NCBI GenBank assembly: GCA_015065875.1
Contig: SVPK01000007.1
Location: forward strand, 1 to 39,903
Direction of reading: 5' to 3'
DNA: 39,903 nt
From: Oscillospiraceae bacterium
Lineage (GTDB): Bacteria > Bacillota > Clostridia > Oscillospirales > Acutalibacteraceae
Numbering within the stretch: position 1 is the first letter of the stretch; each line of letters starts with the position of its first letter. The position numbers were made by a program, and so were the translations under genes. Below the pieces are notes generated by a model. It did no database searches and was not told the origin of the DNA. It was given only the letters and a program-made list of their open reading frames with translations. This document shows, one piece after another, positions 1-9,550 of the stretch.

Positions 1-2
1 AT

Positions 3-47
3 CGACTGTTTTTTATTGCCCTTTTCGGTCAAGAATATTATGGGTGA
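3..47 (+). CDS. C-terminal tail of an upstream CDS (possibly FtsW/RodA-type), truncated by the window edge
   Basis: Open frame RLFFIALFGQEYYG* ending TGA at 45-47, just before the PBP start; FtsW/RodA is a guess from usual PBP neighbourhood. Confidence 0.25.
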   Translation, partial: RLFFIALFGQEYYG

Positions 48-52
48 TTTAA

Positions 53-1657
53 ATGATAAAAAAGGCAAGCCTCGAGCAAAGAGGCGCCCTTTGTATGATG
101 GTTTTATTCATTTTAATATTCGTATCGTTGCTACGCATTTGTGCTATCGCAACCGATAAAAAATATAGCGAAACTGCGGCGGGACAAACCTCATATAAAT
201 TAACCGTAAAGCATCAACGCGGAACGATATATGATACCAATATGGTTCCGATTACCAATACCGAAACCGAGATAATAGGCGCGCTAACCCCCGCAAACGG
301 AGCAATAAGCGAGGTTCGCGATTATCTTTATGATGAGCAGGTAGGCTCGCTTGCTCATCGCCTGTCCGAGGGTAAGCCTGTGCTTGTTCGTCTGAAAGAG
401 GAAATAAACGGACAGTTTGTAAAAAGTATAACCGTTAGGACCTCTGCGGGAGCAGAGCAGCTGGCCCCGCATCTTATAGGCTATGTAAACGGAACGGGGC
501 ATGGAGTGAGCGGGGTTGAAGCGGCGTTCGATTCGGTTTTATATAGCGATAAATCGGTAGGCTTCTTATATTCGCGCAGCGCCCTTGGTGACATTTTAGA
601 GGAATATAATGTTATTGTAGAAAACTATGCCCTAGCCGAAACCGACGGGGTAAAGCTTACCATTGATAGTAAAATTCAACAGGCGGTTGAAAGGGCTACC
701 GCCGATATGAAGGCGGGAGCGGTTATCGTTAGCGAGGTTGGAAGCGGTAAAATAAGGGCATTGGCGAGCTACCCAACCTATGATATCTCGAATATATCCG
801 ATTATCTTAATGACCCCGCGGCCCCGCTTATCAATCGCGCCTTTTGCGCCTATAATGTGGGCTCGGTTTTTAAATTATGTGTTGCCGCGGCCGCGCTCGA
901 GGACGAAAGCTTTGGCGAAACGATACATCGCTGCACGGGTAGCATAGAAATAGCGGGCAAAACCTTTGCCTGCCATAAAGCATCGGGTCATGGTGCGGTT
1001 GATATGAATGATGCCATTATGGGCTCCTGCAATACCTATTTTTATACCCTCGCAATGCAAATAGGAGCAGAAAAAATTTATAATATGGCATCCTCGCTCG
1101 GCTTCGGCAACCGATATTTTTTCGCTGATAATCTCTATACAGAGCAGGGCTTTTTGCCAACCGTAGAGGATATCGGAATCTCGCAACAGAGCCTTGCAAA
1201 TTTGGCGATAGGGCAGGGCAGTCTTATGCTAACCCCTATATCGCTTTTGCCGCTCTATGAGGCCATTGCCAACGGCGGGGTATATCATAAACCAACCCTG
1301 GTTGAGGGGGTAATAGAGGATGGGGTTTTGAGCGAAGCAGAGGAAACCTATCCAACCAGGGTTATGAGTAAGAATACTGCCGAATTGCTTAAAAGCTCGC
1401 TTTGCGATGTTATAAATGAGGGAACGGGAACCTCGGCTAAGCCCTCGCGCTGTTCGGCGGCGGGCAAAACTGCTACCGCGCAAACGGGTTGGATTAAGGA
1501 TGGCAGAGCGGTTGACCATTCCTGGCTTTGCGGATTTTTCCCTGCAGAAAACCCAAGGTATGTTGTTGTTATCATAAGCGAGGATACAAGCGGGGAGGGA
1601 ACCCCCTGCGGCCCGCTTTTTTCTGCTGTTTGCGATGCGGTTTTCGCCCTAAATTGA
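53..1657 (+). CDS. Penicillin-binding protein, class B transpeptidase (PbpA/FtsI-like)
   Basis: N-terminal TM; SVFK (SxxK), SCN (SxN) and KTAT motifs in the transpeptidase domain; RGTIYD typical of class B PBPs. Confidence 0.9.
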   Translation: MIKKASLEQRGALCMMVLFILIFVSLLRICAIATDKKYSETAAGQTSYKLTVKHQRGTIYDTNMVPITNTETEIIGALTPANGAISEVRDYLYDEQVGSLAHRLSEGKPVLVRLKEEINGQFVKSITVRTSAGAEQLAPHLIGYVNGTGHGVSGVEAAFDSVLYSDKSVGFLYSRSALGDILEEYNVIVENYALAETDGVKLTIDSKIQQAVERATADMKAGAVIVSEVGSGKIRALASYPTYDISNISDYLNDPAAPLINRAFCAYNVGSVFKLCVAAAALEDESFGETIHRCTGSIEIAGKTFACHKASGHGAVDMNDAIMGSCNTYFYTLAMQIGAEKIYNMASSLGFGNRYFFADNLYTEQGFLPTVEDIGISQQSLANLAIGQGSLMLTPISLLPLYEAIANGGVYHKPTLVEGVIEDGVLSEAEETYPTRVMSKNTAELLKSSLCDVINEGTGTSAKPSRCSAAGKTATAQTGWIKDGRAVDHSWLCGFFPAENPRYVVVIISEDTSGEGTPCGPLFSAVCDAVFALN

Positions 1658-1658
1658 G

Positions 1659-1687
1659 TTGACAAAACGAGTTATAAGATATATACT
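1659..1687 (+). promoter_or_regulatory. SigmaA-type promoter of alaS
   Basis: TTGACA, 17 bp spacer, TATACT. Confidence 0.75.
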
Positions 1688-1726
1688 ATATTATGTATAT
1701 TTATGCGAATAGCGAGGCAGATAAAA

Positions 1727-4354
1727 ATGGAATGGACATCACTAAACGAACTTCGTGAAAAATATCTTTCTTTCTTTGAGTCGAAGGGTCATCTCCGTCT
1801 CAAGAGTTTCCCGCTCGTTCCCAATAACGATAAGTCGCTTTTGCTTATCAACTCGGGAATGGCGCCGATGAAAAAGTATTTTACGGGCGAGGTAACTCCG
1901 CCGAGAACCCGTGTAACCACCTGTCAGAAATGTATCCGAACTCCCGACCTTGAGCGTGTTGGTAAAACTGCGCGCCATGGTACATATTTTGAGATGCTCG
2001 GAAACTTTTCCTTTGGCGATTATTTTAAAGACGAGGCTATTCCGTGGGCTTGGGAGTTTTTAACCAAAACCCTCGAAATCCCCGAGGAGCTTTTATGGCC
2101 CTCGGTTTATGAGAGCGATGACGAGGCATATAACATATGGCTCAATGTTATCGGTGTTCCCGCAGAGCGAATTGTAAAGCTCGGCAAGGCCGATAACTTC
2201 TGGGAGCATGGAACAGGTCCTTGCGGTCCCTGCTCGGAGATTTATTTTGACCGTGGTGAAAAGTATGGCTGCGGCTCTCCCGATTGCAAACCGGGATGCG
2301 ATTGCGACCGTTATATGGAAATCTGGAACAATGTTTTCACCCAGTTTAATAACATGGGTGATGGAACCTATGAGGAGCTTGAGCATAAGAATATCGATAC
2401 TGGTATGGGTCTTGAGCGTCTTGCCTGTGTTATGCAGGGCGTTGATAATATGTTCGAGGTTGATACCGTTCGCAACATTCTCAATAAGGTTTGCGAGATT
2501 GCAGGCTGTGAATACGGAAAGGATGATAAGGTTGATGTTTCGGTTCGCGCCGTAACCGACCATATCCGTGCTTCAACCTTTATGATTTGCGATGGCGTTA
2601 TCCCCTCCAACGAGGGTAGAGGCTATGTTCTCCGTCGTCTGCTTCGCCGCGCCGCCCGTCATGGACGTCTGCTCGGCATCAAGCGCGCATTCCTTTGCGA
2701 GCTTTGCGATACCGTTATTGCCGAAAATAAGTCGGCATATCCCGAACTTGTAGAAAAATGCAACCTTATAAAGAAGGTTATCTCCTTTGAGGAAGAAGCC
2801 TTCAGCAAGACCATTGACCAAGGACTTTCCTTGCTTGCAAACCTCCAAAAGGAGGGCGAAACTCTTGCTGCAGAGGATGCATTCCGTCTTTATGATACCT
2901 ATGGCTTCCCGTTCGATTTAACCAAGGATATCCTTGAGGAAAACGGAATGGCCGTTGACGAAGAGGGCTTTAATCGTCTTATGGATGAGCAGCGCTCTCG
3001 TTCGCGTAACGCGCGTAAAGCAAGCGATGGTGAAAGCTGGAAGAGCGATGGCATCGCATTTGATGATGTTGCCGCAACCGAATTTTTGGGCTATACCGCC
3101 GATACCTGTGAGGCAACCGTTTTAGCTATTGTTGCCGATGGAGAAAAGGCCGAGCTTATGGGCGAGGGCCAAAGCGGAGTTATAGTTCTCGATAAAACCG
3201 TTTTCTATGGCGAAGGCGGCGGTCAGGTTGGCGATACCGGCGTTATTACTTCGGGAAATGCCAGCTTCGCCGTTAAGAATACCGAGAAAAACGGTAGCGG
3301 TGTTTATACCCATATCGGTTCGATTTCGGGCGGAATGATTTCGGTTGGCGATAAGGTTGAGGTTTCTATCGATTCTGCTCGCCGCGCCGCAATCCGCAGA
3401 AACCATACTGCGGCTCACCTTCTCCAAGCCGCGCTTCGCTCGGTTCTCGGCAACCATGTTGAGCAGGCGGGTCAGCTCGTTAACGACCGCGCCGTTCGCT
3501 TCGACTTTACCCATTTCTCCGCCCTTTCGGCCGAGGAAATTGCCGCGGTTGAGAAGTATGTTAACGATGCAATTTTAGCCGGCATCGAGGTTGATAACCG
3601 CGAGATGCCGATTGATGAGGCCAAGGCTATGGGTGCTATGGCTCTGTTCGGCGAAAAATATGGCGATGTTGTTCGTGTTGTAAAAGCGGGCGACCGTTCG
3701 GTAGAACTTTGCGGCGGAACCCATGTTGATAATACCGCAAAGATTGGTCTGTTTAAGATTGTTTCCGAAAGCTCGGTAGCTTCGGGTGTTCGCCGTATCG
3801 AGGGTAACACCGGCTTTGGAGTTCTCGAAATGATAAATAAATACATAGCGCTTGCCGAGGAAACCGCCGCCGCTCTTAAGGCGGGCAACCTTTGGAACAA
3901 TGCCGACCGTGCTCGTCAGCTTGGCGCAGAGCTTAAGGAGAAAACTCAGGTTATCTCCAAGCTCGAAGCCCAGCTTGCCGCAGGTAAAACTGCCGCACTT
4001 TTGGATAACGCAAAGGCTATCGGAAACGTAAAACTCGTTAGTGCCGTTTTAGAGGGCGCAACAAGCGACGATGTTAAGAATATGTGTGAACAGGTTAAGG
4101 CTAAAATGCCCGAATCGGTATCTGTCTTTGCCGCAAAGCAGGGCGAAAAGTTAACCTTCTGTGTTGCTTGCGGAGCCGATGCAGTTAAATGCGGAGCCCA
4201 TGCAGGTAACCTTGTTCGCGAGGTAGCCAAAATAGCGGGAGGAAACGGCGGTGGCCGTCCTGATTTCGCTATGGCAGGCGGAAAGCAGGCTGATAAGGCT
4301 TCGGATGCCGTTGCCGCCGCAGAAGAGTTGCTTGCCGCTCAAATAGGAGGCTAA
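1727..4354 (+). CDS. alaS: Alanine--tRNA ligase
   Basis: Start MEWTSLNELREKYLSFFESKGH; GRGYVLRRLLRRAARHGR; HTAAHLLQAALR and CGGTHV editing motifs. ATG at 1727 preferred over 1703. Confidence 0.98.
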   Translation: MEWTSLNELREKYLSFFESKGHLRLKSFPLVPNNDKSLLLINSGMAPMKKYFTGEVTPPRTRVTTCQKCIRTPDLERVGKTARHGTYFEMLGNFSFGDYFKDEAIPWAWEFLTKTLEIPEELLWPSVYESDDEAYNIWLNVIGVPAERIVKLGKADNFWEHGTGPCGPCSEIYFDRGEKYGCGSPDCKPGCDCDRYMEIWNNVFTQFNNMGDGTYEELEHKNIDTGMGLERLACVMQGVDNMFEVDTVRNILNKVCEIAGCEYGKDDKVDVSVRAVTDHIRASTFMICDGVIPSNEGRGYVLRRLLRRAARHGRLLGIKRAFLCELCDTVIAENKSAYPELVEKCNLIKKVISFEEEAFSKTIDQGLSLLANLQKEGETLAAEDAFRLYDTYGFPFDLTKDILEENGMAVDEEGFNRLMDEQRSRSRNARKASDGESWKSDGIAFDDVAATEFLGYTADTCEATVLAIVADGEKAELMGEGQSGVIVLDKTVFYGEGGGQVGDTGVITSGNASFAVKNTEKNGSGVYTHIGSISGGMISVGDKVEVSIDSARRAAIRRNHTAAHLLQAALRSVLGNHVEQAGQLVNDRAVRFDFTHFSALSAEEIAAVEKYVNDAILAGIEVDNREMPIDEAKAMGAMALFGEKYGDVVRVVKAGDRSVELCGGTHVDNTAKIGLFKIVSESSVASGVRRIEGNTGFGVLEMINKYIALAEETAAALKAGNLWNNADRARQLGAELKEKTQVISKLEAQLAAGKTAALLDNAKAIGNVKLVSAVLEGATSDDVKNMCEQVKAKMPESVSVFAAKQGEKLTFCVACGADAVKCGAHAGNLVREVAKIAGGNGGGRPDFAMAGGKQADKASDAVAAAEELLAAQIGG

Positions 4355-4357
4355 ACT

Positions 4358-4696
4358 ATGGACTGTTTGTTCTGTTCAATAGTAAAGGGTGAAATCCCTT
4401 CAACCAAAATATATGAAAATGAATGGGTATATGCCTTTGCGGATATCGACCCGCAGGCACCATTTCATGCAATAATAATCCCCAAAGAGCATATCGCCTC
4501 TGCCAGTGATATAACCGCTGAAAACAGTTTTCTTGTCGCAAAGGTTTTCGAGGCGGTTGCCGCTATCGCAAAGGCGGAAAATTTAGAAGAAGGCTACCGC
4601 GTTGTTAACAACTGCGGTAAACTTGGCGGTCAAACGGTTGGACATATTCATTTCCATCTCTTGGCCCGCCGCAATCTTGCTTGGCCTCCGGGCTAA
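4358..4696 (+). CDS. HIT-family nucleotide hydrolase/transferase
   Basis: DCLFCSIVKGEIPS start and C-terminal histidine triad GHIHFHLL. Confidence 0.95.
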   Translation: MDCLFCSIVKGEIPSTKIYENEWVYAFADIDPQAPFHAIIIPKEHIASASDITAENSFLVAKVFEAVAAIAKAENLEEGYRVVNNCGKLGGQTVGHIHFHLLARRNLAWPPG

Positions 4697-4719
4697 ACCA
4701 AAAAAGGGGAGATTAAAAA

Positions 4720-5259
4720 ATGGCAAAAACATATAAAATGACCATCGCAGGATGTGAGCGAGAATTGCCGCTTTTTCCTGTCAGCGATTCGCTGGAGATT
4801 GCCGCATTTATTATATTCGGCGATGTTGAATTAACAGTTAAGAGCTGTGCAGAGCTGCTTAAAAAGGTTCCCGAGTTTGATGTTATCATAACTCCCGAGG
4901 CCAAGAGCATTCCGCTTGCTTATGAGATGGCTCGTCAGTCGGGCAAGCCCTATATAGTTGCCCGTAAGGGAGTTAAGGTTTATATGAGAAGCCCGCTTGA
5001 GGTTTCGGTTAACTCCATAACAACCGCATCCCAACAGCACCTATACCTTGGCGAGGATGAGGTTGAACAAATAAAGAATAAAAAGGTGCTTATAGTTGAT
5101 GACGTTATAAGCACGGGCGAATCCCTCGCCGCCGTTCGCAGCTTAATAAACGCCGCGGGAGCCAAGGAAGCCGCCTCTTGTGCGGTTCTTGCCGAGGGCG
5201 ATGCCGCTGACCGTACCGATATTATTTATCTGGAAAAGCTTCCTTTATTCTTTAAGTAA
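4720..5259 (+). CDS. Phosphoribosyltransferase family protein (adenine PRTase-like)
   Basis: PRPP-binding motif VLIVDDVISTGESL; PRTase fold pattern. Confidence 0.85.
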   Translation: MAKTYKMTIAGCERELPLFPVSDSLEIAAFIIFGDVELTVKSCAELLKKVPEFDVIITPEAKSIPLAYEMARQSGKPYIVARKGVKVYMRSPLEVSVNSITTASQQHLYLGEDEVEQIKNKKVLIVDDVISTGESLAAVRSLINAAGAKEAASCAVLAEGDAADRTDIIYLEKLPLFFK

Positions 5260-5262
5260 TGA

Positions 5263-5301
5263 AAAAATCCCCGCCCGGACAAGCCTGACGGGGATTTTTT
5301 T
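5263..5301 (+). terminator. Intrinsic terminator
   Basis: AAAAAATCCCCG ... CGGGGATTTTTT stem with T tract. Confidence 0.9.
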
Positions 5302-5317
5302 AAGGTAGAAACAAAAA

Positions 5318-6799
5318 GTGAAAAGACCTATGCTAATATGCGGTTCGGGAGCGATGCTTTTCGCTATCGCTTTTGGGCTGTTTCCCTCGCATATTGCTCT
5401 TATCGTGTCACTTTCCTTTATTATTGTGGCGGGCTTTGCGGTGTTTTTGCGCGAGAGAAAAAGGGTGTCATATTTTTTACCGCTCTTTGTCGTTTTACTT
5501 TTGGTCTCGGTTTTGTGCTTTAGGGAATACCGTTTTATTGAAGACGCGAGTAGCTTTTGCGGGAACAAAACGGTTTATGGTACGGTTTGTGAAAAGGATA
5601 AAACCGGAGATGTAGTTAAATACATAGTAGATGTCGAAGCGATAGATTCTATCGAGGTTGATTTTAAAATAAACCTAATCTCCGCCGATGGATTTCAATT
5701 CTCGCCGGGCGATACGGTTAAAATGGGAGTAGAGTTTTCGGGCGACCGCGCTCCTACAAAGGCGCAGTTGGCTAATGGAATCAGACTCGTTGGAAAAATA
5801 AGCGAGGTTTACGAGGTTGGGAGTTCCGAATATTCGTTATATCGAATGCGGGATAGAATCAAGGATTTTATATCCGAAAAGCTTAATTTTCGTGAGGCGG
5901 GAACCATTGTAGGCATAATGCTTGGCGATGATTCTGCGGTTTCGGATTCGGTAAGAGAAAGCTTTAGCAGTGTAGGAATTAGCCATATTTTGGTGGTTTC
6001 GGGAATGCATTTTTCGGTTCTCGCGGGCGGAATATATCTTTTGCTTTGCCGCCTAAAGTTTAAAAGCCGCAGGGTTGGTATAATAGGGTTCTTATGCGTT
6101 ATTTATCTGATGGCGCTAACGGGCTTTACCGTTTCGGTTACCCGTGCGGGTCTCGCTTATCTTATAATGTTTTCGGGATTTTTAATAAATCGCCGACCCG
6201 ACCCTGTAAATTCCCTGTTTATGGCCATAACCATTATAATAATGGAAAATCCGTTGGCGATTTTCAGTATATCTTTTCAATTATCGTCGGCCGCAACCTT
6301 CGGGGTTATCGTTATGGCGCCGATGCTTTCCACCAAAAGAGAGAATAGAACACAAAAAAGATTTTTTGGCAGTATTTATAATCACCTAACAGATACCTTG
6401 CTTATGTCGGTTTCGGCCGGCATTATGACCATGCCTATAATTGTCTATAACTTTGGAACCATAAGCCCAATAATGCTGGTGTCCAATCTTGTTGTAGCCC
6501 CGTTATCGGTTGTTGTGCTTTGTCTTGCGGCGATTGCCGTTTTAATGATGTTTATGCCGCCGATATCCATAGTGATGTTATTGTTTGCGGGTATATTTAC
6601 CCGTATAATGATTGTAGCTGCAGAATATTTATCGGGACTGCCATATGCCAATTTTGCATTTTTTGATAGAACCATAGCGGTCCTTATTATGACCGTAATG
6701 GCATTGGGCTTTGTTGTTTTATGCTACTACAGATATGATAAGATTAAAAAAATAAAAAAGGAGGAACAGAAAAAATATGCCGATTGTAACCGAAAATGA
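5318..6799 (+). CDS. ComEC/Rec2-family competence membrane protein (channel domain only)
   Basis: GIMLGDDSAVSDSVRESFSSVGISHILVVSGMHFSVLAGG is the ComEC core; multiple TMs; no C-terminal metallo-beta-lactamase motifs. Confidence 0.85.
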   Translation: MKRPMLICGSGAMLFAIAFGLFPSHIALIVSLSFIIVAGFAVFLRERKRVSYFLPLFVVLLLVSVLCFREYRFIEDASSFCGNKTVYGTVCEKDKTGDVVKYIVDVEAIDSIEVDFKINLISADGFQFSPGDTVKMGVEFSGDRAPTKAQLANGIRLVGKISEVYEVGSSEYSLYRMRDRIKDFISEKLNFREAGTIVGIMLGDDSAVSDSVRESFSSVGISHILVVSGMHFSVLAGGIYLLLCRLKFKSRRVGIIGFLCVIYLMALTGFTVSVTRAGLAYLIMFSGFLINRRPDPVNSLFMAITIIIMENPLAIFSISFQLSSAATFGVIVMAPMLSTKRENRTQKRFFGSIYNHLTDTLLMSVSAGIMTMPIIVYNFGTISPIMLVSNLVVAPLSVVVLCLAAIAVLMMFMPPISIVMLLFAGIFTRIMIVAAEYLSGLPYANFAFFDRTIAVLIMTVMALGFVVLCYYRYDKIKKIKKEEQKKYADCNRK

Positions 6800-7835
6800 T
6801 TTAAAAAAGAATATCGAAAGCGGCAAAATGTTGCCCGTTTATTTTATCTACGGTAATGATGATGGGCTTAAAAAGCTGTATGCCTCCAAAATCAGAAGTA
6901 AGATAGTCCCCGAGGATGATTGCTTCAATTTCCAACGCTTCGAGGGCGATTGCGAGTTGCAGGGTGTATACGATGCCGTTATGCAGTTCCCGATGATGGC
7001 CGAACGCAAATGTGTTGTTTTGGCCGATTATGATTTTGAAAAATGCGGGGAGCATAACCTTGGAAGGCTTGTATCCCTTATCGAGGAAACCCCCGATACA
7101 TCAACCCTTATCCTTTGGTTCGATACCGCGCAGGTTGATGATAAAAAATCAAGCAAAGCAAAAAAACTTTTCGCGGCAGTTGAAAAGGCGGGGGGCATAA
7201 CCGTTCGCCTCGACCATAGAACAACCGCCGACCTGGTTAGAATGCTTTGTGCGGGCGCCGAGCGCAGGGGTTGCAAGATGGAGGGCTCAACCGCCCGATA
7301 TTTAATAGAAACCTGCTCTGCCGATTATAATATTCTAAAAAACGAGCTTGAAAAGCTTTGCTCGTTTGCGGGTGCCGCGCTTATAACCCGCGAAATGATA
7401 GATTCGGTTTGTGTTCGCTCGGTAGAAGCTTCGATTTATAATATTTCGCGCGAGTTAACCGCTAGAAATATAGGAAAAAGCATTAATATGCTTGATGAGT
7501 TGCTTTTTTTGAAGGTAAAACCGCATGTTATCCTCTCGGTATTGTCATCGGCTTTTATCGAAATGTATATCGCAAAAACTGCCGCCGATGCGGGCGTTCG
7601 TCCTGCCGATGCGGCGGCGCATTTTGGATATAAGGGCCGCGAGTTTGTTATAACCCGCGCGCTTGATAATTCGCGAAAAATGAGCGAGCGCCAGATAGGG
7701 CTTTGCCTTTCGGAGCTGCTCCTCGCCGATGAAAAAATTAAGAGCTTTACTTGTGATGAGCAAACGGTTTTAGAGGAACTAATGGTAAAATTGGTTTACA
7801 TAATGTCGGAGGGCGAAAAGATTGATAAAGCTTAA
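6777..7835 (+). CDS. holA: DNA polymerase III subunit delta
   Basis: HolA-like layout (PVYFIYGNDDGLKKLY..., C-terminal LSELLLADEKIKS); GGAGGAAC RBS. Confidence 0.85.
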   Translation: MPIVTENDLKKNIESGKMLPVYFIYGNDDGLKKLYASKIRSKIVPEDDCFNFQRFEGDCELQGVYDAVMQFPMMAERKCVVLADYDFEKCGEHNLGRLVSLIEETPDTSTLILWFDTAQVDDKKSSKAKKLFAAVEKAGGITVRLDHRTTADLVRMLCAGAERRGCKMEGSTARYLIETCSADYNILKNELEKLCSFAGAALITREMIDSVCVRSVEASIYNISRELTARNIGKSINMLDELLFLKVKPHVILSVLSSAFIEMYIAKTAADAGVRPADAAAHFGYKGREFVITRALDNSRKMSERQIGLCLSELLLADEKIKSFTCDEQTVLEELMVKLVYIMSEGEKIDKA

Positions 7836-8394
7836 CGAAGTTATCCTCGTTGAGGGAAAGTATGATAAGATAAGGCTTTCCTCAATCGTTGATGCCCCCA
7901 TTATAACAACAGGCGGCTTTTCGATTTTCAAGGATAAGGAAAAGCTTTCATTCTTAAAAGCAGTTGCCGAAAAAAAGGGGCTTATAATAATAACCGATAG
8001 CGATAGTGCAGGTCAGTTTATAAGAACTCGCCTTAAAGGATATATCGATGACAGGTATATAAAAAATGTATATCTCCCGCCGATTGAGGGTAAAGAGAGG
8101 CGCAAGAGTCGCCCATCTGCCGAAGGCCTTTTAGGGGTCGAAGGAACCGATAATAGTATTATTATTGAGGCGCTTGAGCGTTTTGCGGTTTCAAAAATCG
8201 AGAGCGGCAGAAAAATCGAAAAAGCAGATTTTTATGCTTTGGGACTCGCGGGTGACGGAAGTGTTGCGCGCAGAGAGAAACTGAAGAAAAGGCTATCATT
8301 GCCTTCATCGCTTTCGGCTAAAGCACTTTTGGAAGCAGTTAATATTCTTTATTCTTATGATGAATTTTTAACTCTCATGGGTGAGGTGGAATAA
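7822..8394 (+). CDS. Toprim-domain protein, ribonuclease M5-like with DUF4093-type C-terminus
   Basis: Toprim motifs EVILVEGKYDK and IIITDSDSAGQFIR; TTG start behind GGAGGGCG, overlapping the holA end. Confidence 0.8.
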   Translation: MIKLNEVILVEGKYDKIRLSSIVDAPIITTGGFSIFKDKEKLSFLKAVAEKKGLIIITDSDSAGQFIRTRLKGYIDDRYIKNVYLPPIEGKERRKSRPSAEGLLGVEGTDNSIIIEALERFAVSKIESGRKIEKADFYALGLAGDGSVARREKLKKRLSLPSSLSAKALLEAVNILYSYDEFLTLMGEVE

Positions 8395-9389
8395 TGGGCA
8401 AAATAAAGGGTCAACGAATCAAACTTTTATATTTGGCCGATATCTTTAAAAAATATACCGATGAGGAGCATCCGCTCAATGCATCGGAGCTTATCGAAAA
8501 ACTTGAGGATATGGGTATTCCTGTTGAGCGTAAGGCAATATATGGCGATATCTCGCTTTTGTGCGAATATGGACTTGATATAATCAAAACCCGTGTCCCC
8601 AAACCCGGATTTTATCTTGCGAGCCGCGATTTTGAGGTTCCCGAGATATATCTTTTGGCCGATGCGGTTCAAGCCGCTGATTTTATATCCCATAAAAAGA
8701 GCCGCGAGCTTATAAAAAAGCTTGAGGGAATGCTTTCGGAGAATGAGGCAGGGGAGATAAGCCGCAGGGTTTATATCGATAACCGAGCCAAATGCGAGAA
8801 CGAGGAGATTTTTTATAGCATCGATGCCGCTTCGCGCGCGATATCCGATTCTAAAAAGCTATCCTTTAAATACTGTAAGCGAAGCCTTAAAAACGGCAAA
8901 ATGGAGACAAGCGAAAAACAGATGAAGGTTAGCCCCTATGCGCTTGTTTGGGCAGATGACCATTATTATCTTATCTGCAATTACGAAAAATACGATAACT
9001 TAATGCATCTGCGACTCGATAGAATGAAAAAAGCGGTAATTTCGGATGATGCCGCGCGCGATTTTAGAGAGGTTAGCGAGTATAAAACCGGATTTGATGT
9101 TGCCGATTATGCGAGCAAAGCCTTTAGTATGTTTGGCGGCGAGCAGGGCAGTATAACTCTGCGTTGCGAAAACGATAAGCTTGAGCAGGTTATTGACCGA
9201 TTTGGCGATAAAATTTCAATCCGCGAATCTGATGATAAAAGCTTTTTGTTTGAGGCTAAAGCGCTTATAAGCGAGGGCCTTGTTAACTGGATAATGCAGT
9301 TTGGCGATTCAATAAGTGTTGTAAAACCGGAGTCGCTTCGCGAGGCAATAAAAGAAAAATGCGAAAAAATTTATGCTAATTATAAATAA
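8394..9389 (+). CDS. WYL-domain helix-turn-helix transcriptional regulator
   Basis: N-terminal wHTH (LLYLADIFKKYTDEEHPLNASELIEKLEDMGIPVERKAIYGDI), WYL region VSPYALVWADDHYYLICNYEKYDNLMHLRLDRM. Confidence 0.9.
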   Translation: MGKIKGQRIKLLYLADIFKKYTDEEHPLNASELIEKLEDMGIPVERKAIYGDISLLCEYGLDIIKTRVPKPGFYLASRDFEVPEIYLLADAVQAADFISHKKSRELIKKLEGMLSENEAGEISRRVYIDNRAKCENEEIFYSIDAASRAISDSKKLSFKYCKRSLKNGKMETSEKQMKVSPYALVWADDHYYLICNYEKYDNLMHLRLDRMKKAVISDDAARDFREVSEYKTGFDVADYASKAFSMFGGEQGSITLRCENDKLEQVIDRFGDKISIRESDDKSFLFEAKALISEGLVNWIMQFGDSISVVKPESLREAIKEKCEKIYANYK

Positions 9390-9392
9390 TGC

Positions 9393-9421
9393 TTGCTTTT
9401 CTTAAAATGCTGTGATATAAT
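9393..9421 (+). promoter_or_regulatory. SigmaA-type promoter of rpsB-tsf
   Basis: TTGCTT, 17 bp spacer, TATAAT. Confidence 0.75.
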
Positions 9422-9550
9422 CGTTAGGCTGCCGAAATGTGCCCGGCAGCAAAAATAACACACATTTTGCGAACGGTGCAGGGTGCCGCAATGCGCGGTT
9501 AAACCGGCAAAAAATCGCAAAATGGAGGAAAAACCTTGGAGGTAATAAAA
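9422..9550 (+). ncRNA. Structured 5' leader of rpsB (candidate autoregulatory RNA)
   Basis: Hairpin GCTGCCG/CGGCAGC (9428-9434/9444-9450); loop AAATGTG (9435-9441) complementary to CACATTT (9461-9467); TTTTGCG (9465-9471) complementary to CGCAAAA (9516-9522) beside the SD. Confidence 0.5.
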
